Positions 28,152-36,731 of a stretch of 64,000 nucleotides of DNA are shown here, one piece after another (position 1 is the first letter of the stretch; every line of letters starts with the position of its first letter). The position numbers and the translations under genes were made by a program. The stretch comes from Marinagarivorans algicola (lineage in GTDB: Bacteria; Pseudomonadota; Gammaproteobacteria; Pseudomonadales; Cellvibrionaceae). Where the stretch lies: NCBI RefSeq assembly GCF_001292705.1, contig NZ_LGAK01000029.1:1-64000 (forward strand), given 5' to 3'. The notes beneath the pieces were generated by a model, which ran no database searches, was not told the origin of the DNA, and saw nothing but the letters and a program-made list of their open reading frames with translations.

Positions 28152-30125
28152 TCACACCATTAAGGGAAGATATTGCGCATTAAATAAGGCTGCAATATGC
28201 TTGGCTTTGCCGCGCTTGACTTGCGATTGTTCGATATCCACCACAATCACCTCACCGCTTAGTTGCTGTGTGCACTCAAAATGACGGATTCGGCCATCGG
28301 TGAAAATATAATTCTTGAAGATAACCGATGGGTTTTTTTTGAGTTGTGCGCGCTGTATTTTAGCGGCCTCATCAATAGCACTATGCAAGGGTGTGCCGCC
28401 GCCTGCCGTAATAGCATCTAATACATCACCCATAGCCTTAGGTGCGCGGCGTAAGCCCATAACAGTACGCACTTGCTCAGCGCCAAAACCCAACAAAGAA
28501 AATTGCTCGCGATGCAAATAAGCCTGCTCGGCAATTTGAAGAATAAGCCCCTTGGCTTTGGCGAAACCTTGATTCGCCAAAATCGAGCCCGATGTATCGA
28601 GTAAAACCAAATGAATAATACTTTGCCGCCGCTTAGGCTGACAAAAGCGCAAGGTTTTTAAAGGCCATTGCCCAAGGTTTACCATGAGCGTATTGACCCA
28701 GTGGATTTTTGTATTGGCGCCCTGACAAAATGCCCGCCCATTAACAAAGGCACTCGTCGCTTGGTGAGCATTGCGTGTGTGAGGGGGTGAGTATTGAGTA
28801 GCTGCGCCGTATTGCGCTAAAGCCCCTGGCAGCCAAGCAATCGGCTTAATGGGCACTGTTTTTTTAAAACGAGGGGCTAAAGCGATTGATATTAATTGTG
28901 TTTGTTGGCGTTGCGCCGGCATCGCCCCCCAATCACCTTGCCCGCTATTGCCCTTAGTGTTTTGCTGCTGGCCTGCGTTTGCTGCCGTTGGGTCACTGGT
29001 ATTTGGGTTATTATTATCGGGGCTATTAGTACCCGAACTATTAGCCTCCGAATAATTAGCCCGTGTATTATCGGGTCGGGTAAAAGGCTTTTGGCTTTGC
29101 AACTCAGTCGGTTGATTAGCGCAGCCGCCATTGCCTGAGTCCTTGCTATTATTATTATCGTTATGGTCATTATTCGGCGAATTGCTCGTACTGTTATTGC
29201 GCCTGTGGCCTAATACTAATTCCTCTACCGCGAATACATCCTCACGGGTAACACAAGTTCGTTGCGCAAGGGCAGCATGGGCTAAAGCCGCTTGAATCCA
29301 GACAATATCGGCGCGCAAACCATCAACATAGGCAGCGCTGGCACGCTCGGCAATTAACCGGCGGCATATCATAGGACACTCAACACGAGGTAATAACGCT
29401 TGGGCTTGGGCGATAGATATCATTAACAGCTGTTGCTGTTTGGCATAATGCTGCACAAAAGCGGCGGGGTTTTTATCAAACTGCTCACGCCGTTGAACAA
29501 TTTCTATGCGCTCATCTAAATCATACTGATTAGTTAACGAGACAAACAAACCAAAGCGGTCAGTCAACTGTTCTCGCAACTCCCCCTCGTCTGGGTTCAT
29601 TGTACCCAGTAAGATAAAGTTGGCCAAATGCTGATGACTAATTCCATCGCGCTCTACAGTATTAACACCACTAGCAGCGACATCTAAAAGTTGGTCTACT
29701 AAATTATCGGGTAACAGATTCACTTCATCTATATACAGTACACCGTTATGTGCTTTCGCGAGTAAACCCGGCTGAAACTCGACAGTTTTTTCGTTTAATA
29801 CTTGCTGCAAATTCAGTGAGCCTATGAGCATCTCTTCGGAGGCACCTAATGGCAAAGTAACAAACGGGGGGGCTTGGCAGCGGCCTAATTGATCATCTTG
29901 GAGCTCAGCCTTATTTACTGCATTAACTGATCTCGGCAAAATATCAATCAAACCTTTCGCAAGAGTCGATTTAGCAGAGCCTCTCGGCCCACTAATTAAT
30001 ACCCCACCCACTAAAGGATTAACAGCGACTAATCGTAACGCCAACTTAAAAGAGGCTTGCGATGCAACAGCCGAAAAAGGGAAATTGTACGCAATGCTAG
30101 GCATCTGTAGAGACCGCTTAATCAT
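28152..30125 (-). CDS. Fused ChlI-ChlD type chelatase ATPase, probable CobN partner
   Basis: A 657-residue protein combining a BchI/ChlI AAA+ domain with a ChlD-like von Willebrand A domain. The Walker A region is GPRGSAKSTLAKG (about 44-56), Walker B is VLYIDEVNLLPDNLVDQLLD, and the MIDAS motif is DTSGS in LVLLDTSGSILANQGF, followed by GGGTPLHSAID. Between them (about 320-400) is a low-complexity Asn/Ser/Thr/Gln-rich linker. Such fusions are annotated as putative cobaltochelatase ATPase subunits that work with CobN where CobS and CobT are absent, which is the case here. It overlaps the end of cbtA. A magnesium-chelatase role is unlikely: no other bacteriochlorophyll gene is present. Confidence 0.88.
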   Translation of the reverse strand: MIKRSLQMPSIAYNFPFSAVASQASFKLALRLVAVNPLVGGVLISGPRGSAKSTLAKGLIDILPRSVNAVNKAELQDDQLGRCQAPPFVTLPLGASEEMLIGSLNLQQVLNEKTVEFQPGLLAKAHNGVLYIDEVNLLPDNLVDQLLDVAASGVNTVERDGISHQHLANFILLGTMNPDEGELREQLTDRFGLFVSLTNQYDLDERIEIVQRREQFDKNPAAFVQHYAKQQQLLMISIAQAQALLPRVECPMICRRLIAERASAAYVDGLRADIVWIQAALAHAALAQRTCVTREDVFAVEELVLGHRRNNSTSNSPNNDHNDNNNSKDSGNGGCANQPTELQSQKPFTRPDNTRANYSEANSSGTNSPDNNNPNTSDPTAANAGQQQNTKGNSGQGDWGAMPAQRQQTQLISIALAPRFKKTVPIKPIAWLPGALAQYGAATQYSPPHTRNAHQATSAFVNGRAFCQGANTKIHWVNTLMVNLGQWPLKTLRFCQPKRRQSIIHLVLLDTSGSILANQGFAKAKGLILQIAEQAYLHREQFSLLGFGAEQVRTVMGLRRAPKAMGDVLDAITAGGGTPLHSAIDEAAKIQRAQLKKNPSVIFKNYIFTDGRIRHFECTQQLSGEVIVVDIEQSQVKRGKAKHIAALFNAQYLPLMV

Positions 30126-30888
30126 GCTTTACAGGCTTTAATGCGGCGTTCAACACGGCAGCTTTTAATACCCAGCCATTCAAAGCCCAAGCCGAGCACA
30201 CGCCAAGCGCCAGCCAAAAAGCTAGGTTGCTCAAGCCACTTGCCATAATAAACTGTTGGTGTAATTGGGTAAGCGCAATAACAGACTCAGGGTCAGGATG
30301 GGTAAACATGGGGCCATCATGATGAGTGATAGTCACAGTATAAGGCAGTACAGTCAGTGCAATGCCGGCCAACTTATATTTAAGCCGTGCAAAACTCAAT
30401 ACCATTAACCCTAGCCCCACACAAACAACTGCGAGTATCCACCAAGCTTGCCTATTATTGATAGGCGCCGCTTCAACACCGGGGATTTCTGGTGGTAAAC
30501 CAATGGCTGGCGCCACAAAAAATGCGATAAAACCCGCAGCGCCCCACATAACACCTGTTAAAGCGTTAATACGGGCGGCGCCTTGCTGTTGCAACTGCGA
30601 CATGACCGACAGCAACATAGCGGCGAAACCAATACCCACCAGTACATTAGCCGCTATGGTATAACCTGTACGCTCGGAGCCATCTTGCGGTGCCCACGGC
30701 TCACCATACTCATTATCGAATAACCCACTCTCGTGTTGATGAGTGGCATGATCATGAGGGGCGTCAACTTCAAAGGCTTCTGCAGCAAAAATAATAGGAT
30801 TAACCGATAAAACTTGCGCCAAACTCAAGACAAGCCCAGCAGCCAGCCCTACTAATAAGGCGGCAATAATCGTGCGTCTAAATAGCAT
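30118..30888 (-). CDS. cbtA: Cobalt transporter subunit CbtA
   Basis: A membrane protein of about 256 residues with some six hydrophobic segments, a His-containing periplasmic stretch (APHDHATHQHESG, about 42-54) and the family segments FRRTIIAALLVGLAAGL, GEPWAPQDGSERTGYT and APAIGLPPEIPGVEAAPI. CbtA and CbtB are predicted cobalt importers typically found behind B12 riboswitches, exactly as here. The frame is open to 30936, but the family N-terminus is at MLFRRTI, so the ATG at 30888 is chosen. Confidence 0.92.
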   Translation of the reverse strand: MLFRRTIIAALLVGLAAGLVLSLAQVLSVNPIIFAAEAFEVDAPHDHATHQHESGLFDNEYGEPWAPQDGSERTGYTIAANVLVGIGFAAMLLSVMSQLQQQGAARINALTGVMWGAAGFIAFFVAPAIGLPPEIPGVEAAPINNRQAWWILAVVCVGLGLMVLSFARLKYKLAGIALTVLPYTVTITHHDGPMFTHPDPESVIALTQLHQQFIMASGLSNLAFWLALGVCSAWALNGWVLKAAVLNAALKPVKHD

Positions 30889-30984
30889 AATAATTAATTT
30901 CTTAATGTGCAGGCAACACAGTACAGGGACAGCCAAAAAAGGCGGTACCCTATATTTTTATATTATAAAATGGGACGCGAAAGC

Positions 30985-31170
30985 TTAGTGGCAAGGAAAT
31001 GCCAATGCGTGCCGAGTATCGTGCGCAGCATTGTGTGCAGCACTCATTGGCATAAAGCCAACCGCCAGCACCATGATGGCGCCAAATGTAAAAACGGCGG
31101 CATTTTGTATTAGTACTGCAGTAATGGGCTTACTGTAAACTTGTGAATCAACTATTGTATGCATTGTCAT
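30985..31170 (-). CDS. cbtB: Cobalt transporter subunit CbtB
   Basis: A 61-residue protein with one membrane segment (ITAVLIQNAAVFTFGAIMVLAVGF in part) and the invariant ending SAAHNAAHDTRHALAFPCH, a metal-ligand-rich tail diagnostic of CbtB. The ATG at 31170 has AGGA eight bases upstream. An apparent longer frame runs into the riboswitch and is not used. It is the first gene of the operon and the one directly controlled by the riboswitch. Confidence 0.93.
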   Translation of the reverse strand: MTMHTIVDSQVYSKPITAVLIQNAAVFTFGAIMVLAVGFMPMSAAHNAAHDTRHALAFPCH

Positions 31171-31172
31171 AA

Positions 31173-31202
31173 ATATTCCTAAATATGCACCCACCGTGCA
31201 TA
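31173..31202 (-). promoter_or_regulatory. Hairpin and ribosome site of cbtB, likely riboswitch output
   Basis: TATGCAC and GTGCATA (31184-31190 and 31196-31202) form a 7-bp stem with a 5-base loop immediately before the AGGA ribosome site (31177-31180). No T run follows, so control is more likely at translation than by termination. This is inferred from position only. Confidence 0.5.
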
Positions 31203-31212
31203 ATATATGAAA

Positions 31213-31400
31213 GAATTGACAGGCCGGTATTCGGGCTCCGAGAGGGCAAAGGGTATTTGCCATCGTTTACACCTTCCCAGCAATAAGCTATCGCCAGTGG
31301 TCGTAAACTACTCTTTTTACCGATGCGGGGGCAGCGATGGGGTCGACCATACTTCCCGATTATCTCTACGGATTTACACCGCAAAGCACCTGATTCGAAC
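31213..31400 (-). ncRNA. Cobalamin (AdoCbl-type) riboswitch
   Basis: Read on the minus strand, the element has in order GGTGC, the TAAATCCG and AATCGGGAAG segments, GCTGCCCCCGCA, the CCACTGG core, GGGAAGG, and the B12-box variant GAGCCCGAATACCGGCCTGTC at its 3' end (31218-31238). The flanks GAATCAGGT and GCCTGTCAATTC can form an imperfect P1. It sits about 45 bases before cbtB and should shut down the 14-gene cobalamin operon when B12 is abundant. The ends are approximate. Confidence 0.93.
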
Positions 31401-31441
31401 CGCGATACTATCAGTATCTTGCCCAAAAAGAAACGCATAAA

Positions 31442-31753
31442 CTACATAGATAACAAGCGAATAAGCTGATAGGTATTGGTATCTATATGCCCCTTGGATT
31501 GCCGTACTTCTATTTTATAACCTAAAATTGCTAGCTTTTGATTTAGTGTGCTTTTGTAAACTGCACAGCGAAATTCGGGGTAATCCATCGCAACCTCGGC
31601 TTTAACCCATTCAAATAATTGCTCAAGTGTAAACACACAATAGCCCTCAGCAATAGTAAGACACCCGTAAATGCTGCATTGTAAAGTGCCTTGCAAGTGA
31701 GGATCTTGGCGAATAAGTTGATTAAACTTGCTTAGTAAAACAGCTTCTATCAT
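31442..31753 (-). CDS. Uncharacterised 103-aa protein upstream of the B12 riboswitch
   Basis: A small soluble protein of alternating helices, with no signal or membrane segment. The C-terminal half (DYPEFRCAVYKSTLNQKLAI, then LGYKIEVRQSKGHIDTN) has the look of a winged-helix domain, but I cannot assign a family. It is on the same strand as the cobalamin operon and stops only about 40 bases before the riboswitch, so the riboswitch promoter either lies inside this gene or the transcript runs through both. The ribosome site (GAAC) is weak. It is divergent from ppnP. Confidence 0.6.
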   Translation of the reverse strand: MIEAVLLSKFNQLIRQDPHLQGTLQCSIYGCLTIAEGYCVFTLEQLFEWVKAEVAMDYPEFRCAVYKSTLNQKLAILGYKIEVRQSKGHIDTNTYQLIRLLSM

Positions 31754-31941
31754 TAGTTCTTTTATTATGTGAATAAATCAGTATCGCCTCATAGAGCGGT
31801 GGCGGATGATTGACCGAGCATATGAGCACCTAATCGTAAAAAATTGCAAAATTTGGCTGCCCAGGGCAAATTGTTAAATATTTTTATAACAGCACATGGC
31901 ATATGCAAACTGCAGTATTACAGCCTATTTGTGGGTCATTA

Positions 31942-31970
31942 TTGGACTCGCAATGCAATTATTCTACAAT
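31942..31970 (+). promoter_or_regulatory. Sigma-70 promoter for ppnP
   Basis: TTGGAC (31942-31947) and TACAAT (31965-31970) are separated by 17 bases, ending 23 bases before the ppnP start. It is a strong consensus match in the right place. Confidence 0.7.
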
Positions 31971-31993
31971 AGATTATTTACTAGGAAAAACTT

Positions 31994-32278
31994 ATGATTA
32001 CAATCAATGAATATTTCGATGGTCAAGTAAAATCTATGGCCATTAACTCAGGTGTACTGCCCGCTACTATAGGCGTAATGCTCGCTGGTGATTATACCTT
32101 TGGTACCGATAAACGAGAGGTCATGACCGTTGTACAGGGTGAGCTTATAGTTAAGCTACCCGGCGAAAATATCAAACAAACCTTTAAAAATGGACAAGTT
32201 TTTGAGGTGCCCGCAAACTCAAAATTTGATGTCACAGTGGTTATTGATACTGCCTACTTATGCCAATACTGTGAATAA
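31994..32278 (+). CDS. ppnP: Pyrimidine/purine nucleoside phosphorylase PpnP
   Basis: A 94-residue single-cupin protein (formerly DUF1255, YaiE). NEYFDGQVKSM, the GVMLAGDYTFGTDKREVMTVVQGELIV core and the ending TAYLCQYCE are conserved. Family members phosphorolyse several nucleosides to base and ribose-1-phosphate. The ATG follows AGGAAAAACTT. It is monocistronic behind its own promoter and convergent with the flagellar operon end. Confidence 0.95.
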   Translation: MITINEYFDGQVKSMAINSGVLPATIGVMLAGDYTFGTDKREVMTVVQGELIVKLPGENIKQTFKNGQVFEVPANSKFDVTVVIDTAYLCQYCE

Positions 32279-32455
32279 AGCACATAACGATTGTCACAAC
32301 TAGAATATCGCAGGGTCAGGATACCTCAAAAACAAGCGCTAAATCCGCAGTCTCTTCACTCATAGACGACTGGTTTAGCCTGTTAAAACTGCACGTTATG
32401 GTGATCGACGATATTCTTTTTTGAGTTAGCCGTTATTAAAATGGTCACTACGTAC

Positions 32456-33589
32456 TTAGTCATATCGCATATCGCGAGGTACGTTAATATTATTAGGCCG
32501 CGATGGTCGCTCACCTCGACCACTGCGGTATTCTCGCAACTGAAAAATATAAGCCAATATTTGTGCAACAGCAACATACAAACCCGAAGGAATTTCTTCA
32601 CTTAAGCCGGTCGTATGATAAATAGCCCGCGTTAATGCCGGCGCCTGGACAAGCTCAACATGATGTGCGCGAGCAATTTCGCGAATTTTCATCGCAGAAA
32701 AATCAACCCCTTTCGCCACACAAATCGGTGTTGCCATATTGGTAGGGTCATACTTTAATGCCACCGAATAATGTGTAGGGTTAGTAATCACAACATCCGC
32801 ATTAGGGACTTCTGCCATCATTCTTTTTTGTGACATTTCTCTTTGTAACTGCCTTATGCGCCCTTTTACCTCGGGCTTACCTTCACTATCTTTCATCTCA
32901 TCTTTGATGTCTTGCATTGACATTTTTAGCTTTTTAACATGCGCATAAATTTGATAGGGAATATCAATAGCAGCAACAATTAAGGTAGAGGCGCAAATAA
33001 TTAATGTTGCAATAGCGCTTAAATACGCGGCATTATAAATTGCCTCATCTATCGGCTGATTAACCAATGCTAACACATCATTACGCATATAACTCAATGT
33101 GAAATACGCCGAAAAAACGACGACCAGCACCTTGGCGATCGATTTGAATAACTCGACCAAAGCATTCATCGAAAACATGCGCTTTAGCCCTGCTAATGGA
33201 TCCATGCGATTAAGCTTGGGTGCCAAAGCTTTAGTACTCCACAAAAATCCACCTAAAGCTGTTGGGCCAGCAATGCAAGCAAAGAGCACTGTTGCAAAAA
33301 AAGGAATTAAAGCATAAAAAGACTCATAAATTGCAGAAGTAAATAAACCTAGTAACTTTTGAGCATCAAAAACTACCTCCCTAGAAGCACCAAAACAAGC
33401 CACCATTACCCTCATTATGGTCGCAGAAATATGACCGCCAGTAACCATCAATGCAATAGTGCCTAAAATCAATAGCGCACTGGTTGTTAATTCTTTTGAG
33501 CGCGGAACAGTACCATCTTCACGTGCTTTTTCTAGACGCTTAGATGTGGGTTCCTCCGTTTTTTCTTGTGCGCTATCATTAGCTGACAT
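32456..33589 (-). CDS. flhB: Flagellar export gate protein FlhB
   Basis: FlhB sets export specificity of the flagellar type III apparatus. Four hydrophobic segments (about 35-205) are followed by a cytoplasmic domain with the self-cleaving NPTH at residues 270-273. The start (SAQEKTEEPTSKRLEKAREDG) and FSAMKIREIARAHHV are typical. At 377 residues it is standard length. It is the last gene of the fliK-to-flhB run, 16 bases after fliR. flhA is not in the window. Confidence 0.97.
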   Translation of the reverse strand: MSANDSAQEKTEEPTSKRLEKAREDGTVPRSKELTTSALLILGTIALMVTGGHISATIMRVMVACFGASREVVFDAQKLLGLFTSAIYESFYALIPFFATVLFACIAGPTALGGFLWSTKALAPKLNRMDPLAGLKRMFSMNALVELFKSIAKVLVVVFSAYFTLSYMRNDVLALVNQPIDEAIYNAAYLSAIATLIICASTLIVAAIDIPYQIYAHVKKLKMSMQDIKDEMKDSEGKPEVKGRIRQLQREMSQKRMMAEVPNADVVITNPTHYSVALKYDPTNMATPICVAKGVDFSAMKIREIARAHHVELVQAPALTRAIYHTTGLSEEIPSGLYVAVAQILAYIFQLREYRSGRGERPSRPNNINVPRDMRYD

Positions 33590-33605
33590 AGGAAAATACT
33601 CTTTA

Positions 33606-34370
33606 TCACCCTATTAAATTTCTTACAAACATAAAACCATCACTTGCAATACGCTCGAAGTAAGCCAGCATACTATCTAAGCCTATAAAAATTAAAATCA
33701 TGCCTAGCGTCAAAGTAAAAGGAAAACCCACAGCAAATATATTTAGTTGTGGTGCAGCACGGCTCATCACACCAAAAGCTAAATTAACTAACAGCAAGGC
33801 GGTCAATAGCGATACACACATCAGTAATGCAGTTGTAAAAAGCCATGAACCTAACCCTACTACTGCATTAAATTCAATTGCTGAATAATCACCAAATGGA
33901 ATACGCCAAAAACTTTCTACAACTAACTCTATCAATACTAAATGGCCATCATAGACAATAAATAGCAAGGTCGCAGCTACCAAATAAAATTGCGATATAA
34001 TGGTTGTTTGCACACCATTCACTGGATCATTCATTGAGGCAAAACCCAAACCAATTTTTACTGCAATGATTTGCCCCGCCAAAACAAAGCACTGGAAAAC
34101 AATTTGAAAAACAAAACCGACCGTACCGCCGATTAACAGTTCAGCGCCAATAGTGCCTAGCATGGGTAAAGAAAGTAAATCAGGCGCAGACTGTATAGGC
34201 ACAACAGAGGCAATAACACAAGTCACTAAAAAGGCTGCAATAATTCGAACTCGCGCAGGCACTACGCGAGTTCCAATAACGGGCATAGTTAAAAAAAAAG
34301 CCCCTATTCTAAAAAACGGCATCAATAACGATTGAAAATATTCGCTAATTTCAAAAAAAGAGAACTCCAT
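33606..34370 (-). CDS. fliR: Flagellar export apparatus protein FliR
   Basis: A 254-residue membrane protein with about six hydrophobic segments, forming the FliPQR core of the export channel. FFRIGAFFLTMPVIGTRVVPARVRI, the GLGFASMNDPVNG motif and APQLNIFAVGFPFTLTLGM are conserved (quoted in pieces). It lies two bases after fliQ and 16 before flhB in the standard order. Confidence 0.97.
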   Translation of the reverse strand: MEFSFFEISEYFQSLLMPFFRIGAFFLTMPVIGTRVVPARVRIIAAFLVTCVIASVVPIQSAPDLLSLPMLGTIGAELLIGGTVGFVFQIVFQCFVLAGQIIAVKIGLGFASMNDPVNGVQTTIISQFYLVAATLLFIVYDGHLVLIELVVESFWRIPFGDYSAIEFNAVVGLGSWLFTTALLMCVSLLTALLLVNLAFGVMSRAAPQLNIFAVGFPFTLTLGMILIFIGLDSMLAYFERIASDGFMFVRNLIG

Positions 34371-34372
34371 AA

Positions 34373-34642
34373 TTATCCGATTATATGAGGAATATCATAA
34401 ATCAAACGATTAAAGAGATCCGTTAGCTGGCTTAACAACCAAGGTCCTGTCAACATAATTGTCGTCAACGTCATCACCAAGCGAGGTAAAAAACTTAATG
34501 TTTGCTCGTTAATTTGTGTCGCCGCCTGAAAAACACTCACAATTAACCCAACCGCCAAGCTAGGACCAACAATAACTAAAACAATGGTGATAGTAAGAAA
34601 AAAGGCATTACCCAAAATATCTAAAACGACTTGCGGCGTCAT
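34373..34642 (-). CDS. fliQ: Flagellar export apparatus protein FliQ
   Basis: An 89-residue protein with two membrane helices. MTPQVVLDI, GLIVSVFQAATQINEQTLSF and PRLVMTLTTIMLTGPWLL are family marks. The frame is open to 34684, but the ATG at 34642 has GAGG at the right distance and gives the standard FliQ N-terminus. It lies between fliP and fliR and forms the FliPQR channel with them. Confidence 0.97.
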   Translation of the reverse strand: MTPQVVLDILGNAFFLTITIVLVIVGPSLAVGLIVSVFQAATQINEQTLSFLPRLVMTLTTIMLTGPWLLSQLTDLFNRLIYDIPHIIG

Positions 34643-34673
34643 AATATACCTCAATGGTACGTAAATAAAAAAT

Positions 34674-35570
34674 TTAAACCCCAAAACTAGCAGCTAAAGT
34701 ACCAATAATTAATGCCCAGCCATCGACTAAAACAAACAACATTATTTTAAAAGGCAATGAAATAATTAAAGGCGACAACATCATCATTCCCATTGCCATT
34801 AAAATACTCGCCACTACAATATCAATTACGAGGAAAGGAATGAATATAACAAAGCCTATCTGGAATGCTGTTTTAAGTTCTGAAGTAATGAATGCAGGCA
34901 TTAGTATAGATAAAGGTATCTCATCAGCACTTGCTACACTATCGCGCTTAGATATTCGGAAAAACAAAGCTAGATCCGACTCTCTGGTTTGCCCAATCAT
35001 AAAATCCCGAATGGGGGCTTGGGCTATAGTTAAGGCTTCAGGCGCGGTGATTTGCTCATGAGCATAAGGTAAATAAGCTTCTTTATAAATTTTTTCTAAA
35101 ATAGGACTCATAATAAAAAAAGTTAGAAATAATGCTAAACCTATTAAAATTTGATTTGAAGGTGATTGCTGCAGCCCTAAGGCTTGCCTAAGTATTGAAA
35201 ATACAATAATAATACGTGTGAAGGATGTCATGGTCATAAGCATGGCCGGCAAAAAGGATAATGCCGTCATCAACATCAACACCTGCAAGGTCACGCTATA
35301 GTCTTGCGTACCATTTTGCATTTCAGTAACGGTCAATATTGGCATTGCTGGTAGTGGTGCAAAACCTTGCGGGGCCGTGGGGCGTGTTAACTCATCCATG
35401 CGCTGTACTGTATCCGATGACGAAGCTAGGTCACTATTTTTTGTCGTAATATTTTCTTCTAATACTTGAGCTTCAGCCTGATAAGCACCCCAAAATAATA
35501 TTGCAATTAATAAAAACCCAAAAATCGTAACGCCTTGCTGTCTAATAAAATGCCAACAGCGCAAAGGCAT
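34674..35570 (-). CDS. fliP: Flagellar export apparatus protein FliP
   Basis: A 298-residue channel protein with an N-terminal signal segment (about 13-33) and the conserved [54 protein letters not shown] and [15 protein letters not shown] longer than usual polar stretch (about 35-75) precedes the core. Its ATG overlaps the fliO stop by one base, so translation is coupled. Confidence 0.97.
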   Translation of the reverse strand: MPLRCWHFIRQQGVTIFGFLLIAILFWGAYQAEAQVLEENITTKNSDLASSSDTVQRMDELTRPTAPQGFAPLPAMPILTVTEMQNGTQDYSVTLQVLMLMTALSFLPAMLMTMTSFTRIIIVFSILRQALGLQQSPSNQILIGLALFLTFFIMSPILEKIYKEAYLPYAHEQITAPEALTIAQAPIRDFMIGQTRESDLALFFRISKRDSVASADEIPLSILMPAFITSELKTAFQIGFVIFIPFLVIDIVVASILMAMGMMMLSPLIISLPFKIMLFVLVDGWALIIGTLAASFGV

Positions 35571-36292
35571 TATGACTGTCCTCCTTTGAGTAAAAACGAA
35601 TTTAATTTATGCTGAAAATCCAATGCATTATTCGCTCCTAGTGAGGTTTTTACGGATTCTGCTTTTGCTGTAGGTAGTTCAGGTATACTTTTTATTAGTG
35701 TAATACGCCCCCCACCTACACCCAACAATAAACTTTCACCAGCAAAATCAACCAATATTAATTTTTCTTTATTCGATAAATTAACACTTTCACGCAAGCA
35801 AATTTTTTTATGATTAGCTAAGCGATAAATACCAGTTTTTTTAGACAGCCAAGCAAGTAATCCAATAACCCCCAACACAAACACTAAACCTAAAACGACC
35901 TTCATTAAAAGCTCTGCTTTTGATATCGATGCATAAGATTCCCTGCGAGAATAGCCAACATGACCACCCGAATGACTGCCCGAAAGAGAAGAGTCACTCG
36001 CGCTTGTACTGTCAATACTCGCATTAGAAGATGTGGGAGCAACAGAAGATATTGGTGTAGGCGCTACAGTTTGAAGATTGGCTATTGGCTGGCTAATGTA
36101 CTTCGATTGGAGCATCGGAACAAGCTGAGTCGATTTTATCGTCTGATTAAATACTGTATCTGGAGTCGTTATTGCAGCATCATCCAGCGATGTCGAATGA
36201 TCTTGCGCCAACATTAATGGACTGACTACCAGGCAATAAAAATTAAAAAAATAGCCCATGCTATATGTGAAAACTGATTTTTTGGAACTCAT
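35570..36292 (-). CDS. fliO: Flagellar biosynthetic protein FliO
   Basis: FliO is a poorly conserved membrane protein that helps assemble the FliP ring. Identity rests on position between fliN and fliP and on the C-terminal domain: one membrane helix (about 130-150), then [46 protein letters not shown] (quoted as its key pattern: charged strand, KLILVDF, LLLGV). At 240 residues it is long, with a signal-like start and a Ser/Thr-rich periplasmic segment of about 90 residues before the helix. Confidence 0.88.
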   Translation of the reverse strand: MSSKKSVFTYSMGYFFNFYCLVVSPLMLAQDHSTSLDDAAITTPDTVFNQTIKSTQLVPMLQSKYISQPIANLQTVAPTPISSVAPTSSNASIDSTSASDSSLSGSHSGGHVGYSRRESYASISKAELLMKVVLGLVFVLGVIGLLAWLSKKTGIYRLANHKKICLRESVNLSNKEKLILVDFAGESLLLGVGGGRITLIKSIPELPTAKAESVKTSLGANNALDFQHKLNSFLLKGGQS

Positions 36293-36296
36293 CGCT

Positions 36297-36731
36297 TTAT
36301 CTCAATTTTTTAATTCTTTCAGAAGGGCTAATCACATCTGTCATTCGAATACCAAATTTTTCATTGACAACCACAACCTCGCCATGAGCAATAAGCGTCC
36401 CATTGACTAAAACATCTAACGGTTCACCAGCAAGTCTATCCAACTCAATCACTGAACCTTGATTAAGCTGTAATAAATTGCGAATAGTAATGGCTGTAGA
36501 GCCTACCTCCATAGAGATACTCACAGGAATATCTAAAATAACATCCAAATCAGGACGACCTTCAACCCCCGTGGGGATAGCCTCTCCAGTTTCACCAAAA
36601 TCTTCTAAATCAATAGGTGCTGCCTCCCCTCCTGCTTCTGAAGATTCCTCGGTGACTTGCTCTTCCATGGCTGCCGCCCACTCGTCAGCCATATTGCCTT
36701 GGTCAACATTATCATTATCATCATCACTCAT
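36297..36731 (-). CDS. fliN: Flagellar motor switch protein FliN
   Basis: A C-ring protein of 144 residues. The first 70 are acidic and variable; the SpoA domain follows with LDVILDIPVSISMEVGSTAI, IRNLLQLNQGSVIELDRLAGEPLDVLVNG (in pieces) and FGIRMTDVISPSERIKKL. It works with FliM to set rotation and export docking. It overlaps fliM by 8 bases and is 4 bases before fliO. Confidence 0.97.
   Translation of the reverse strand: MSDDDNDNVDQGNMADEWAAAMEEQVTEESSEAGGEAAPIDLEDFGETGEAIPTGVEGRPDLDVILDIPVSISMEVGSTAITIRNLLQLNQGSVIELDRLAGEPLDVLVNGTLIAHGEVVVVNEKFGIRMTDVISPSERIKKLR

Noticed and set aside
30985-31263. A longer start for CbtB running back into the riboswitch
   Set aside because: The extra residues translate the riboswitch itself; the ATG at 31170 has a ribosome site and matches the family start.
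35960-36217. Arg-rich plus-strand frame opposite fliO
   Set aside because: Antisense to fliO; the Arg-rich content is a product of the opposite strand's Ser codons.
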